Positions 34,020 to 48,204 of a stretch of DNA of 64,000 nt are shown piece by piece. Below the pieces are notes generated by a model. The model saw nothing but the letters and a program-made list of their open reading frames with translations. It searched no databases and was not told the DNA's origin. The translations under genes were made by a program, and so were the position numbers. The stretch covers positions 1-64,000 of the forward strand of contig JAOAJK010000003.1 in assembly GCA_026414225.1 (NCBI GenBank), in the 5' to 3' direction. This stretch comes from Thermoplasmata archaeon (GTDB taxonomy: Archaea > Thermoplasmatota > Thermoplasmata > Lutacidiplasmatales > SKW197). The first letter of the stretch is position 1. Each line of letters opens with the position of its first letter.

Positions 34020-34078
34020 TCCCCACAGGCCCGCTCCATCTCCCACAGTCATTTCCATTGCTGAAAAAAGGTGGTAAT

Positions 34079-34330
34079 ATGGCAGAATTCAATATATTTG
34101 AGCACGAGTATGTCCCCGAGCACTATCTCGTTGACCGGGAAGAGGAAAAGGCAATTCTCAAACAACTTAATCTTACGAAGGACCAACTCCCGAGAATAAA
34201 AAAGACAGACGCTGCAATTGTTGCACTGGAAACCATTACCGGTGAGATTGAGCCTGGAAGAATCATAAAGATTGTGAGGCGGAGCAGAACAGCAGGAGTA
34301 TTTGTCGCTTACAGGGTAGTTGTGGTGTGA
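34079..34330 (+). CDS. rpoH: DNA-directed RNA polymerase subunit H
   Basis: The archaeal Rpb5 C-terminal-domain homologue, 83 residues. [19 protein letters not shown] is the family signature, and the end ([21 protein letters not shown]) matches the conserved core. The ATG at 34079 follows AAAGGTGGTAAT, so the track's extra seven residues are dropped. It is the first gene of the polymerase operon and rpoB follows after 10 nt. Confidence 0.96.
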   Translation: MAEFNIFEHEYVPEHYLVDREEEKAILKQLNLTKDQLPRIKKTDAAIVALETITGEIEPGRIIKIVRRSRTAGVFVAYRVVVV

Positions 34331-34340
34331 GGTGGCGGCG

Positions 34341-37300
34341 ATGCGTGAGTTTATCAGGGCATATATAAAAGAACGGGGGCTTGTGAACCATCATCTATCG
34401 TCCTTCAACGAATTTCTGCCAACGGCAGACAATCCCAGGAGCAGGATGCAGAAGATCGTTGACGAGCTCAGATTGTCCGATGACCCGAATGAGAGAGGGA
34501 TTATTCGTCTGGAAGGTGCGGAAGACATCTTTATCCGTGTGGGGAGAAAGACCAACCCGGATGGCACCCCGGGGCGTAACACAATTCATGTATCACTACC
34601 CGAGGTAAAGGAAGCGGATGGCTCAAAACACATTATAACCCCTATGGAGGCACGGCTCAGAGGGCTTTCGTACATGGCGGATGTTGAACTTGAATTTACC
34701 GTAGTTGAAGGCGGGGTGGAACATGCAACGGAAAAGATTGTAATCGGGCAGATACCAATTATGGTACGTTCCAAGCTCTGCAGCATCCACAGAGATAACA
34801 TTCTCCGGACCCACGAAGAATTATTCAAGCATGAAATCGACGAGAAGAAGGAGAATTTTGGAGAACTGAAAGACGAAGAATACATCCATCTCATAGAGAA
34901 GCTTGGAGAAGATCCTTACGACCAGGGTGGCTATTTTATAATTGGTGGGAACGAGAGGGTGCTGATATCGATGGAAGACCTTGCTCCGAATAAGGTACTG
35001 GTGGAATATAACGAGAGGTACGGTGCAAAAACAGAAACTGCCAAGGTATTTTCCCAGCGAGAGGGTTTCAGGGCGCTGACGGTAGTAGAAAAAAGAAAGG
35101 ACGGAATCCTGAATGTAACGGTACCTTCCGCTCCAGGTCCGATTCCGATTGCAATTCTGATGAAGGCCCTCGGAATAGACAATGATAATGAAATTGCAAA
35201 CGCGATCCTCTCGGAGCTTGCCTACTCCGATGACCCTGAGGTGAACAAATTAAAGCACATGATTTATGTGAACATCGAGGAATGCTATGATGTGGAAAAA
35301 TATCCTCCGAATGGTATTGCCACAACCGAGGATGCAATCCTATACTTCGAACGCAAGTTCGCTACGGGCCAGGCAAAAGAATACAGGGAGAAGAAGGTGG
35401 AAGCAATTCTTGACCATTCGTTGCTGCCGCACCTGGGGACCACGAAGATGGACAGAATCAAGAAAGCCCTTTACCTCGGAAGAATGGCAAGGGAGGTCAT
35501 TGAGCTTGCGCTCAACCGCAGGAAAGAGGATGATAAGGACCACTACGGAAATAAGAGAATCAAGCTCTCAGGCGACCTCATGGAGGACCTGTTCCGCACT
35601 GCATTCAATCAGCTGATGAAGGACCTGAAATACCAGCTTGAAAAAAGTTACAGCAGGAAGAAAGACCTCAGAATTGGGTCCTCAATCCGTTCGGACCTGC
35701 TTACCCAGAGAATCATCCATGCACTGGCCACAGGGAACTGGGTTGGAGGAAGGTCCGGGGTCTCTCAGCTCCTCGACAGAACCTCCTACATAAGCAGCGT
35801 GAGCCACATGCGAAGGGTGGTCTCGCCACTTACGAGAAGCCAGCCACACTTTGAGGCGCGAGATTTGCATGCTACACAATGGGGACGGCTGTGCCCCAAC
35901 GAAACCCCTGAAGGGCAGAACTGTGGGCTGGTGAAGAACTATGCCCTCACGGTGGACATCTCAGAAGGCGTGGACGAACACGAGGTTATTGCTACACTGG
36001 AGCAGTACGGCTTAATCCCCTTCAACCAGATGGCAGAGCGGCTTGCCCATATGGACAAAAAGGACATAAACAGGCTTACAAGGGTGTATGTCAACGGGAA
36101 TTTCGTCGGAGTGCATTCTAACCCGCAAGAACTCGTGAAAGAGGTGCGAACCCGCAGGAGAAGCCAGCGACTGTCCTACAAGCTTGGTGATCGCTCCCAT
36201 GAAGTCAACATTTACTTTGATGTTGAGATGAACGAGATATTTGTGAACTGCGATGAAGGCCGGCTCCGCCGTCCACTGATCGTTGTCGAGGATGGAAAGC
36301 CAGTTATAACAAACAGAGAGCTGGAAGAACTGGAAACAGGTAAGAGGGACTTCTCCTCCCTGATAAGGGATGGATTTGTTGAGTGGCTCGATGCAGATGA
36401 AGAAGAGAACGCTTACATCGCAGTTTACGCCTACGATGTCCCGAGGGAGTGCCCCAAGTGTGCCAGATATCTTTCCAGAAATGATGTTGAGTGGATCAAC
36501 ATGGGGCTGGACGACAAGCAGGTAAAATTGAGATGCCTCCACTGCGATGCCACCTTCACCGTGCCCTCGCTTCTTACTAATGAGCATACACATCTTGAAA
36601 TAGACCCTCTATGCATCCTTGGTATCTGTACGGGATTAATTCCATATCCAGAACATAACTCGACGCCCAGAAACACGATGGGCTCTGCAATGGCAAAACA
36701 GAGCCTGGGACTGAATGCCGCCAATTATAGAGGAAGACCAGATACGCGTGGCCACATCCTTCATTACCCGCAGATTCCACTTGTCCAGACAGAAGTGCTG
36801 AAATATGTGAACTTTGACAAGAGACCAGCAGGACAGAATTTTGTAGTCGCAGTGCTAAGCAGGGAAGGTTACAACATTGAAGATGCTGTGATACTCAACA
36901 AGGCAGCGGTGGAGAGAGGCCTCGGAAGAAGCACATTCTTCCGCACCTACAGGACCGAGGAACGGAAGTATCCAGGAGGGCAGGAGGATAAATTTGAATG
37001 TCCGAGTTCAGAGGTTGTAGGGGCCCGCCCTGATGAGGCGTATGCAAATCTGAGCGAGGATGGTTTGATTTTCCCAGAATGTGCCGTAAAAGAGGGTGAC
37101 ATCCTGGTGGGCAAAACATCCCCTCCACGGTTCCTCGAGGAAGACGCAGAGCTTTTAACTCCCCAGAAACGGAGGGAAACCTCGATCACAGTGAGAGCAG
37201 GTGAACACGGCTGGGTGGACACGGTGTTCCTCACACTCTCGGAGAATGCAACCAAACTTGTGAAAGTTAAGGTGAGGGATGAGAGAATTCCGGAACTGGG

Positions 37301-38042
37301 TGACAAGTTTGCTTCCAGGCATGGACAGAAGGGAGTTGTCGGGCTCATCTATCCGCAGGAAAACATGCCATTCACGCCAGACGGAATCACACCTGACCTG
37401 ATTATCAACCCGCATGCGATTCCTTCACGGATGACCGTAGCTCATGTGCTCGAGATGATTGGTGGCAAGGTGGGAAGCATGGAGGGCAGATTCATCGATG
37501 GCACTGCTTTCAGCGGTGAGAAGGAGGAGGCGCTGAGACGGGAATTGATCGCGATGGGGTTCAAGCACACTGGCAGGGAGGTAATGTACGATGGTCTCAC
37601 CGGTAAGAAAATAGAGGCGGATATTTTTATAGGTGTGATTTACTACCAGAAACTCCACCACATGGTTGCGGGCAAGCTTCACATGCGTTCCAGGGGTCCG
37701 GTGCAGATTCTCACAAGGCAACCCACCGAAGGAAGGAGCCGCCAGGGTGGTCTGAGGTTTGGAGAGATGGAGAGGGACACACTGATAGGGCATGGCACGG
37801 CAATGGTGATAAAGGATAGATTACTGGATGAATCGGATGGCACAGTCCAGTATGTCTGCGGGAATCCCAGATGCGGGCACATTGCACTGAAGGACATGAA
37901 AACAAACATTCTCAAATGCCCTGTTTGCGGAAACACAACGACTATCTATCCGGTCCAGATGAGCTATTCCTTCAAGCTCATGGCAGATGAACTTCTCTCG
38001 CTGGGTGTGGTTATGCGGCTGCAGCTGGAGGATATGAGGTGA
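34341..38042 (+). CDS. rpoB: DNA-directed RNA polymerase subunit B (unsplit)
   Basis: One chain of 1233 residues covers what many methanogens split into B'' and B'. Recognisable parts are [11 protein letters not shown] (N terminus), [14 protein letters not shown], the fork region [12 protein letters not shown], the [11 protein letters not shown] motif, [11 protein letters not shown], the switch/clamp motif [11 protein letters not shown], and the zinc-binding CGNPRCGH...CPVCGN near the end. A second zinc site (CPKCARYLS...CLHCDATF) lies near residue 705. The start follows GAGGTGGCGGCG. The unsplit B with split A is the Thermoplasmata-type arrangement. The stop overlaps the region just before rpoA1. 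Confidence 0.98.
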   Translation: MREFIRAYIKERGLVNHHLSSFNEFLPTADNPRSRMQKIVDELRLSDDPNERGIIRLEGAEDIFIRVGRKTNPDGTPGRNTIHVSLPEVKEADGSKHIITPMEARLRGLSYMADVELEFTVVEGGVEHATEKIVIGQIPIMVRSKLCSIHRDNILRTHEELFKHEIDEKKENFGELKDEEYIHLIEKLGEDPYDQGGYFIIGGNERVLISMEDLAPNKVLVEYNERYGAKTETAKVFSQREGFRALTVVEKRKDGILNVTVPSAPGPIPIAILMKALGIDNDNEIANAILSELAYSDDPEVNKLKHMIYVNIEECYDVEKYPPNGIATTEDAILYFERKFATGQAKEYREKKVEAILDHSLLPHLGTTKMDRIKKALYLGRMAREVIELALNRRKEDDKDHYGNKRIKLSGDLMEDLFRTAFNQLMKDLKYQLEKSYSRKKDLRIGSSIRSDLLTQRIIHALATGNWVGGRSGVSQLLDRTSYISSVSHMRRVVSPLTRSQPHFEARDLHATQWGRLCPNETPEGQNCGLVKNYALTVDISEGVDEHEVIATLEQYGLIPFNQMAERLAHMDKKDINRLTRVYVNGNFVGVHSNPQELVKEVRTRRRSQRLSYKLGDRSHEVNIYFDVEMNEIFVNCDEGRLRRPLIVVEDGKPVITNRELEELETGKRDFSSLIRDGFVEWLDADEEENAYIAVYAYDVPRECPKCARYLSRNDVEWINMGLDDKQVKLRCLHCDATFTVPSLLTNEHTHLEIDPLCILGICTGLIPYPEHNSTPRNTMGSAMAKQSLGLNAANYRGRPDTRGHILHYPQIPLVQTEVLKYVNFDKRPAGQNFVVAVLSREGYNIEDAVILNKAAVERGLGRSTFFRTYRTEERKYPGGQEDKFECPSSEVVGARPDEAYANLSEDGLIFPECAVKEGDILVGKTSPPRFLEEDAELLTPQKRRETSITVRAGEHGWVDTVFLTLSENATKLVKVKVRDERIPELGDKFASRHGQKGVVGLIYPQENMPFTPDGITPDLIINPHAIPSRMTVAHVLEMIGGKVGSMEGRFIDGTAFSGEKEEALRRELIAMGFKHTGREVMYDGLTGKKIEADIFIGVIYYQKLHHMVAGKLHMRSRGPVQILTRQPTEGRSRQGGLRFGEMERDTLIGHGTAMVIKDRLLDESDGTVQYVCGNPRCGHIALKDMKTNILKCPVCGNTTTIYPVQMSYSFKLMADELLSLGVVMRLQLEDMR

Positions 38043-38047
38043 ATACC

Positions 38048-42189
<4,142 letters not shown>

Positions 42190-42191
42190 AC

Positions 42192-42479
42192 ATGCTGGAA
42201 AACTCTTTGAGATTGGCGGTGCAGACAGGGAAGGTAGTCTACGGACATGACAAAACCGTGAAAATGGCGAAGGAGAAAAAGGCAAAGCTGATTGTGGTTG
42301 CAAGTAACTACAGGAAGGATAGAGAACTGGTTGAGAAGAACAGTTACAACGGTATCCCTGTTCTTCGATTCAACGGCACAAATGTGGAACTCGGGAGAAT
42401 CTGTGGAAAAAAATTTGCTGTGAGTGTGCTCGGAATAATTGACCCAGGGAATTCGAACATCCTCAACGAGAAGGCGTGA
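42192..42479 (+). CDS. rpl30e: 50S ribosomal protein L30e (eL30)
   Basis: A 95-residue L7Ae-fold RNA-binding protein. TGKVVYGHDKTVKMAKEKKAKLIVVASN and the NGIPVLRFNGTNVELGRICGK core are characteristic. Its position directly after rpoA2 and before the NusA-like gene is the usual archaeal order. Confidence 0.96.
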   Translation: MLENSLRLAVQTGKVVYGHDKTVKMAKEKKAKLIVVASNYRKDRELVEKNSYNGIPVLRFNGTNVELGRICGKKFAVSVLGIIDPGNSNILNEKA

Positions 42480-42481
42480 GC

Positions 42482-42907
42482 ATGGGTGAAATCTCTTTCG
42501 ACTCAGACACCCTCAGGTATATCTCGTTATTTGAGAATCTGACGCACGCGAGGGTCAAGGACTGCATTGCCCTTGAGGACAGGGTGATTTTCATCATAGA
42601 GCCGGGCGATGTGCTCAAGGCAATCGGGAAGAAGGGGGAGCATGTGCTCCGTCTCAAGGAAATAATCAAGAAAAACATCCAGGTGATTGAATTCAATTCG
42701 GACCCGCTCGCATTTGTAAAAAATGTGTTCTACCATTACGGTGTCGAGAGTGTTGAGATTGAGATGCGGGGCAACATAAAGCATGCTTCTGTTAAGGTAA
42801 AGCCAGAGATGAAGGGTAAGGCAATAGGGAAGGAGGGGAGAAACCTCAAGGTTTTCAGGGACATAATCAACCGCTACTTTGACATCCAGAGCGTGAGCGT
42901 GGTATAG
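42482..42907 (+). CDS. nusA: NusA-like KH-domain transcription factor
   Basis: 141 residues containing two KH domains only, as in archaeal NusA. GDVLKAIGKKGEHVLRLKEI and KGKAIGKEGRNLKVFRDIINRYF are the GxxG loops. It is predicted to bind RNA with the polymerase. The track's first codon is a GTG overlapping the L30e stop; the ATG at 42482 is used here. In most archaea rps12 and rps7 come next; here hypA follows after 3 nt. Confidence 0.93.
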   Translation: MGEISFDSDTLRYISLFENLTHARVKDCIALEDRVIFIIEPGDVLKAIGKKGEHVLRLKEIIKKNIQVIEFNSDPLAFVKNVFYHYGVESVEIEMRGNIKHASVKVKPEMKGKAIGKEGRNLKVFRDIINRYFDIQSVSVV

Positions 42908-42910
42908 CCG

Positions 42911-43294
42911 ATGCATGAGTTTTCCGCAATGCAGGCCATCGTGAACACGATTCTTGAGAAGTTGAAGGAATACAGGGTGGAAAGAGTTGAAAGGGTGGTG
43001 CTGGAGATCGGGAAACTTACCTTTCTCGGTAGCGAGCAGTTGAAGTTCGCGTTTGAAATTTTGAGTGCGGAAACACCCCTGAAAGGTGCAGTGCTCGAAA
43101 TTGTGGATATCGAGCCAGAAATTGAGTGTGAAAAGTGCGGGTATCGTGGGGGTATTCCTTACGAGGAGCACGAAGGCTATCACCTCGTGCTGCCCGTGTT
43201 CAGATGCCCAGAATGTGCAGCCAGCGTAAATGTTGTGAAAGGGAAGGAGTGCGTTGTAAGAAGCGTGGAGATGGTGGTGGAGGATGAAAGTTGA
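42911..43294 (+). CDS. hypA: hydrogenase nickel-insertion protein HypA
   Basis: HypA delivers nickel to [NiFe]-hydrogenase (or urease) precursors. MHEFS carries the invariant nickel-binding His2. A zinc site with two Cys pairs (CEKCGYRG and CPECAAS) stabilises the fold. The 127 residues include an insertion between the Cys pairs (IPYEEHEGYHLVLPVF), as in some archaeal HypA. It overlaps hypD by 4 nt plus leader. No hydrogenase structural genes lie in the window. Confidence 0.93.
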   Translation: MHEFSAMQAIVNTILEKLKEYRVERVERVVLEIGKLTFLGSEQLKFAFEILSAETPLKGAVLEIVDIEPEIECEKCGYRGGIPYEEHEGYHLVLPVFRCPECAASVNVVKGKECVVRSVEMVVEDES

Positions 43295-43311
43295 AGAACG
43301 GAGGTTGTCCG

Positions 43312-44400
43312 ATGTTCCGTCTTGAAGACAGAAAAATTGCGGACAGGATTGTTGAAAAACTGAAGAAAATGGAACTCCAAATCACAATAATGCATGTGTG
43401 TGGCACCCATCAGGACACGCTGGTAAGGCACGGGCTCGACATTTTGCTCGAAAATGTGGGTGTGGATGTGCGGCAGGGTCCAGGATGCCCCGTATGCGTG
43501 ACAACACCTGCCGAGATAGAGGAAGCATTGTGGCTTGCCAGGCATGGAAAAACTGTTGCTGTGTTCGGGGACATGGCAAGGGTGCCTTCGAAAACCGGTT
43601 CGTTGCTGCAGGCAAAGGCAGAGGGGTGCGATGTCCGCGTTGTTTACAGCATCGATGATGCGATTAAACTGGCTGAAAAGGGAAAGGAAGTGGTGTTCAT
43701 AGGCATAGGGTTTGAGACCACTGCACCATCCACAGCAGCGGCATTAATGAGCGCAAAAAACGAAAATTTTTCCGTGCTTTCCTGCCACCGCACGGTGCCT
43801 CCGGCCCTTGAAGCCCTCATAAAAATGGGGGAGACGAAGCTTCAGGGACTGATTGAGCCAGGGCATGTGAGCACCATCATCGGAATTGAACCGTATAAAA
43901 AGCTTGCCGCAGAGTTCAAAATCCCCCAGGTAATTGCCGGGTTTGAACCGCTCGACCTGCTCATGGGAGTTTACCTCCTCGCTGAAATGATAAAGAATGG
44001 CGAGAGCGATGTGAAGAACGAATACAGCAGGGTCGTGCGGCCAGAAGGAAACCCGAGGGCAAGGGAGGCAATGAAGGAGGTCTTTGTTACGATCGATGTG
44101 AAGTGGCGTGGTTTCCCGGTAATTCCCCGGAGCGGGCTTGAAATTGGAGAAAGGTATGCACAGTTTAACGCAAGGAAGAAATACGAGCACATTCTAGAAG
44201 AAGTCCATAGCCAGGAATTCGAGGAGCCGGAGGGCTGCAGATGTGCCGAGGTGCTCCGAGGGCTCTGCCAGCCCGTTGAGTGCCCGTTCTTCGGTACAGC
44301 CTGCAGGCCGGAGCATCCCGTAGGACCCTGCATGGTGAGTTTCGAGGGTGGCTGTGCAATCGAGTGGAATTACAGGGGAAGGAAGGGAGGCAATGGATGA
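43312..44400 (+). CDS. hypD: hydrogenase maturation factor HypD
   Basis: HypD is the Fe-S scaffold on which the Fe(CN)2CO group of [NiFe]-hydrogenases is built. The motifs MHVCGTHQD, RQGPGCPVCVTT and the GFETTAPSTAAA segment are present, as is a C-terminal four-Cys cluster set (GCRCAEVLRGLCQPVECPFFGTAC). The ATG at 43312 follows GGAGGTTG; the track's TTG start is seven codons earlier. HypC, HypE, HypF and HypB are not in the window, so the set must be completed elsewhere. A 30-codon ORF overlaps its stop. Confidence 0.95.
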   Translation: MFRLEDRKIADRIVEKLKKMELQITIMHVCGTHQDTLVRHGLDILLENVGVDVRQGPGCPVCVTTPAEIEEALWLARHGKTVAVFGDMARVPSKTGSLLQAKAEGCDVRVVYSIDDAIKLAEKGKEVVFIGIGFETTAPSTAAALMSAKNENFSVLSCHRTVPPALEALIKMGETKLQGLIEPGHVSTIIGIEPYKKLAAEFKIPQVIAGFEPLDLLMGVYLLAEMIKNGESDVKNEYSRVVRPEGNPRAREAMKEVFVTIDVKWRGFPVIPRSGLEIGERYAQFNARKKYEHILEEVHSQEFEEPEGCRCAEVLRGLCQPVECPFFGTACRPEHPVGPCMVSFEGGCAIEWNYRGRKGGNG

Positions 44401-44489
44401 GAGTTGCCATTTTCCATGCCGTCCGCTCAATCCGCATACTCGCTCCTGATTCTTACAAACATGAGCACGGGTGCGTTAAATCCCGGTGA
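44397..44489 (+). CDS. possible 30-aa ORF coupled to hypD
   Basis: ATGA overlap with the hypD stop, then MRVAIFHAVRSIRILAPDSY and ten more residues including HEHGC. No family is recognised. It may be a remnant of a longer gene once coupled to hypD, a real microprotein, or chance. The overlap is the only positive evidence. The 29 nt that follow are A/T-rich and separate it from the convergent operon. Confidence 0.25.
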   Translation: MRVAIFHAVRSIRILAPDSYKHEHGCVKSR

Positions 44490-44518
44490 AGCTTTCCCTT
44501 ACCAATTACCCTTAATTT

Positions 44519-47071
44519 TCACCCATTCACCACCCTCTTCACCTTTCCAAGCCGTGTCTTCACAAACCCAGGATTCTCCGAGATTTCCACGGTAAATTCA
44601 ATCCAGCCCTTCTCGAGCCCCATCCTCAACTCCTCAATTTTTGCAATTATTGCTCTCCGCAACCCTTCCGCATCTCCGGTGCCCCGGACCTTCAGGCTAA
44701 TCGTTTTTCCGCACACGGCAACCTGGAACTGCACTTCCTCAGCGTTCAAAACCCTTCTCAGTACATCCTCTACCTCGGAGGCATGGAATCGGATGTTGCG
44801 GGCCATCACCATTTCATCCACCCGCCCACCCAGTTTGAAGGTTTTGCCAGTGTATCCACATTCACAAGTGCCTTCGAGCCATTCTCCCCTGTCGCCTGTT
44901 CTGTAGCGAATTATGGGGGTGGTGCGACGGTAGAGCGGGGTTACAATTATCTCACCCTCCTCGATTTCGACGAAGACATCGGGGAGGCAGTGATGGACCC
45001 CCTCTCCCCTCACAGGGCAGGGAAACGCAATCGGGCCTGTGTCAACGCAGGCGTACCCGGCGCTCCTTATTTTCACATCTGGCAACACCTGGCAAATCAT
45101 CGCTTCGTCTACCTTTGGAAAGGGTTCCCCAGCATAGAAAATTTTCTCCAAGCTTTTCAGCTTTTCCACCATCCCCGTTTCTCCCGCAACCTGGAAAATT
45201 CTGGTTATGTTTGCGGGCATTCCCATCAATGCAGTAACTTTAAACTTCTCAATCAGTTCAATTGCCTTCTGCTCCTCTACCTCCCCTCCGAGGGGCAGCA
45301 CAGTGCAGTTTATCTGGAGCAGGGCCTCATTTACTGCCAGAAACCCAGACCACAGCTTACCAGGGATAAATAGGTTGAGCACCCTATCATCAGGTTCGAG
45401 CCCCGCGTGGGCAAGTCCGTAGGCCAGAAGTTTTGCCGAGTAGTGAAATTCCTCGTTTGAGTAAAACCCATACTTTGGTGCACCTGTGGTGCCCCCGCTT
45501 GAAAACAGGTATCCAGTTGCCTTCCTGCTCAGCAGGCCATCGCCATTCGGAGGCAGGTTAAGGCGGACATCCTCACCTGTCAGGTAAAAATTCTCATCTT
45601 TCAGTCCCGAATAAAACTTTGTGCTGGCTTTTGCAAACCCGAGCAGTTCCTCCTTTCTTATTCTGGCAATTTCCTCATCGTAATCGAGCAGCGAAGTTCG
45701 CACATTTTCTTTGAGGGCCGCCCGTCTATCCAGTCCGTCCGCAGAGCCCCAGCGTAAAAGCTGTGCAAGCTGAAACACACCATCATGGGGTGAGCCATTC
45801 GTTGAGGTCAGAGCCATTCCCATCGGCACAACCTTCGTCATTCCTGCCTTTAAAAGCTCGAGGGCATACCTCTGCCGCACCCTATCGTTTGCATAAACGC
45901 TGCATGTCTGGAGAACTTCTCTGTATCTCCCCAGCATCTCAAGAAACGCTCCAAAATCCCTGTATGGCTTCACTATCAGGAATCGCCCGAGGGGAGAGGG
46001 CGTAATTTCCATCGTTTCATCAAAAACCACATGCCATTTACCAGCACGGGAACGGGCAAACCTCCCTTTTCCTTTCAGGATCTCTCCCACCCTGTACAGC
46101 TCAAAAGTTCTCAGGCTCTCCACATAATCATCGTCGGTTGCCTCGCTCCTCGGAAGCGATTGCTCGATTGCTTCCATCTCTTTTGCAATCGCCTCTATAA
46201 GCATCTGCACTTTTTCTGGTTCTCCGTCAGGCACGAACAGGTTCTGGGGGCTCGCACAGGACGCCTGATCAAAGATGGCAACATCCCTCGCCACGAGTCC
46301 CGCAATTTCAGGGAGTTTTTCCTTCGTCCAGTCCTCGGCTGCAACCAGTGCAATCCCGATTTTTGGCCCGAAACCCAGGAACCGTGTGGTGTAGGGGAGG
46401 TCCCGTGCGTAAAACCGCATTGCTTCGTCGCCACCGTAGGCAAGAACCGCATCGCATCTGGACTTTAGCAGGTCGAGGTTCTCAATCTCCTCTCTCTCGA
46501 TGTTCAGCATGCAGAAGGCGGAGGAAATCACGCCCTCCTCGTCAAGTTCCCGCATCTTTCTGGCAAACAGGAGCGGGAGGTAAACATTGTCGCTGCTCAA
46601 CCGCACGATAGGAACATTCTTGGTGAGGAGGAGCGCCGCAAATGTGTCAATCGTGGAGAGGAATATGTTGCCCGCGGGCACGAAGAATACAACTCCAACG
46701 GGGGCAGCATGAAGCATACCCTCATAACCCGGTTTTGTCACGAATGTGTCCAATACATCGACTGAACCGATTTCATTTCTCACCCGTTCAGCCATTCCCT
46801 CGTAACTCAGAATTTCCTGAAGGTATGTGAAGCAGAGTTCAATCATTGCCCTGGATATCTGGAGCTCCTTCTCGAGTTCCGGAATAATCTCCCCCTTTTC
46901 CTCCAGGATTGCCCTGCCCGTCTTCACGAGCAGCTTCATAATCTTCTTTACAGGAACCTGCCGGAGCCGTGCAGATTTTTTTCTCGCAACTGCAATTATT
47001 TCCTCCAGTTCTTCGATGGTGAGTTTTTTTGCCCTCTCCACTTTCCCGAACAGATAATTCACACGGTCCAT
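44519..47071 (-). CDS. LuxC-like acyl-CoA reductase fused to PaaK-like AMP-forming ligase
   Basis: 850 residues in two enzymes. Residues 1 to about 455 are a LuxC-type reductase of the aldehyde-dehydrogenase superfamily: GMLHAAPVGVVFFVPAGNIF and the acyl-accepting Cys in FDQASCASPQNLFV (about 272). Residues about 490-850 are a phenylacetate-CoA-ligase-like adenylating enzyme: YLFSSGGTTGAPKYGFYSN (ATP loop, about 527), RTTPIIRYRTGDRGEW, a CECG segment and the C-terminal lid ending FVKTRLGKVKRVV with the expected Lys. Together they could activate an acid and reduce the acyl group to an aldehyde with NADPH. The ATG at 47071 overlaps the LuxE stop as TGATG after an AAGGAGGGAG site; the track's start is 17 codons too early. 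Confidence 0.87.
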   Translation of the reverse strand: MDRVNYLFGKVERAKKLTIEELEEIIAVARKKSARLRQVPVKKIMKLLVKTGRAILEEKGEIIPELEKELQISRAMIELCFTYLQEILSYEGMAERVRNEIGSVDVLDTFVTKPGYEGMLHAAPVGVVFFVPAGNIFLSTIDTFAALLLTKNVPIVRLSSDNVYLPLLFARKMRELDEEGVISSAFCMLNIEREEIENLDLLKSRCDAVLAYGGDEAMRFYARDLPYTTRFLGFGPKIGIALVAAEDWTKEKLPEIAGLVARDVAIFDQASCASPQNLFVPDGEPEKVQMLIEAIAKEMEAIEQSLPRSEATDDDYVESLRTFELYRVGEILKGKGRFARSRAGKWHVVFDETMEITPSPLGRFLIVKPYRDFGAFLEMLGRYREVLQTCSVYANDRVRQRYALELLKAGMTKVVPMGMALTSTNGSPHDGVFQLAQLLRWGSADGLDRRAALKENVRTSLLDYDEEIARIRKEELLGFAKASTKFYSGLKDENFYLTGEDVRLNLPPNGDGLLSRKATGYLFSSGGTTGAPKYGFYSNEEFHYSAKLLAYGLAHAGLEPDDRVLNLFIPGKLWSGFLAVNEALLQINCTVLPLGGEVEEQKAIELIEKFKVTALMGMPANITRIFQVAGETGMVEKLKSLEKIFYAGEPFPKVDEAMICQVLPDVKIRSAGYACVDTGPIAFPCPVRGEGVHHCLPDVFVEIEEGEIIVTPLYRRTTPIIRYRTGDRGEWLEGTCECGYTGKTFKLGGRVDEMVMARNIRFHASEVEDVLRRVLNAEEVQFQVAVCGKTISLKVRGTGDAEGLRRAIIAKIEELRMGLEKGWIEFTVEISENPGFVKTRLGKVKRVVNG

Positions 47072-48201
47072 CAAGCTCCCTCCTTCAGGGTTTCCATCGC
47101 CTTGAAGGCACAGCCCTTCCATTTTGTTCTTCCAGCCCTTCCTGTGATTCTCAGGACAGAACCAGGTCTTCCGCAGCTGCAGTTCCCCTCAACCACGCCG
47201 TAGTCGGTGGAGAGCACCGAAAGCACAGGGTAACCAAAGTGATAGGGTGTGTAGAAGTGGAGCAGCCCCTGTTCTCCGTGGTCTAAAATTGAGAGGTCAC
47301 TCGGTTTTCTAGCGACTACCCTGGAATAGTTCGGGATGTGCAGGTTACCTTCCTCACAGTCAAGGTACGGAATTCCGTGTTCAACGAATCCAAACGAATC
47401 TCTCAGCCGCGAGGGACTGATTCCGAAAAACTCGGACACAAATTTTCTGAACTCCGGTTTCTCAATCTTTTTGTCTTCAAAGGTTTTCCAGCCACCACCA
47501 GTAAGGAGCATTGAATCGGGATGGAGCTGGAGCTTTGAATATCCCAACCTCCGCAGTTCTTCAATCGTAATTATGAGATGGGCCGGAAATCCGCAGATGC
47601 GGAGAGGCACATCTTCGCTGGCAAACTCCACAAGTTTTTTCGCAGTTTCCTCGGGGGAAAACACGAAGCCCTTTTCCTCGCCCTTCCATTGAATTGCATA
47701 GAACTTGCTCCGTATCTTCGTGAATCTGGTGTTGGATTCATCGCTGAAGGCGGTGCCAAGGTCCCTTGCATAATGAGGGTCGTAGGAGAAGAGCAGGTAG
47801 TTGCACTCCACATCCGTCGCTACAACACCCATTTCCTCATGGATTTTCCAGGCAATCTCCAGAATCCGTCGGAGGGTTTCCGCATCCAGATAGGTTTTTG
47901 TTTTCATGCCCCCTGTGCCAGAGGATGTGAGGGTGAGCTTTATTTTTTCCTCCGGTAAAAATTTGAAGTCGTACATCTTGAGACAGGACACAAAGACATA
48001 TGGAATCCTGTAAATGTCCTCAAAACTGTTGAGGTTTCTGGCGGTAAAATTTGCATGTTCGCAAATCTTCCGGTAGTGGGGAGAATGGTCGTACACGAAC
48101 TCAAAATTTTCCTTCATTGCGTTGAGAAACAGTTCATCCGCCTTGCTACCAGTCCTGAAGGCGCCGTAATCTATCAGTTCATCAATCGCCATCTTCACCA
48201 T
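47071..48201 (-). CDS. LuxE-type acyl-protein synthetase
   Basis: 376 residues of the LuxE family, ANL-related enzymes that activate an acyl chain with ATP and hold it on a Cys. LTLTSSGTGGMKTKTYLD is the ATP loop, GFVEHGIPYLDCEEGNLH a mid motif, and GRTKWKGCAF near the end carries Cys364, positioned like the acyl-accepting Cys of bioluminescence LuxE. In luminous bacteria LuxE passes the acyl group to LuxC for reduction; the next gene is a LuxC-like reductase overlapping by 1 nt, so the same hand-off is inferred. The archaeal substrate is unknown, and archaeal membrane lipids are isoprenoid ethers rather than fatty acids. SD GGAGG precedes the ATG. Confidence 0.87.
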   Translation of the reverse strand: MVKMAIDELIDYGAFRTGSKADELFLNAMKENFEFVYDHSPHYRKICEHANFTARNLNSFEDIYRIPYVFVSCLKMYDFKFLPEEKIKLTLTSSGTGGMKTKTYLDAETLRRILEIAWKIHEEMGVVATDVECNYLLFSYDPHYARDLGTAFSDESNTRFTKIRSKFYAIQWKGEEKGFVFSPEETAKKLVEFASEDVPLRICGFPAHLIITIEELRRLGYSKLQLHPDSMLLTGGGWKTFEDKKIEKPEFRKFVSEFFGISPSRLRDSFGFVEHGIPYLDCEEGNLHIPNYSRVVARKPSDLSILDHGEQGLLHFYTPYHFGYPVLSVLSTDYGVVEGNCSCGRPGSVLRITGRAGRTKWKGCAFKAMETLKEGA

Positions 48202-48204
48202 AGT

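Larger units (their letters stand above)
33887..34033 (+). tRNA. tRNA-Lys(UUU) with two introns
   Basis: Removing two segments gives a perfect 74-nt tRNA. Acceptor GGGCCTG/CAGGCCC with discriminator G; D arm GCTC-AGCTAGGTA-GAGC; anticodon arm TCTGG-CTTTTAA-CCAGG with anticodon TTT (33957-33959); variable TGGTC; T arm TGGGG-TTCGAAT-CCCCA. The 3' CCA is not encoded. One intron lies in the D loop and one in the T loop, each inside a bulge-helix-bulge structure; the anticodon loop is uninterrupted. Lys is set by the anticodon. The tRNA lies just upstream of the RNA polymerase operon. Confidence 0.93.

Noticed and set aside
33681-34058. 125-aa minus ORF
   Set aside because: It spans the whole tRNA-Lys gene on the opposite strand, so it is an artefact.
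44404-44595. 63-aa plus ORF after hypD
   Set aside because: Pro/Ser-rich, overlaps the 3' end of the convergent LuxC-PaaK gene and has no start signal; the ATGA-coupled 30-codon frame is the better candidate.
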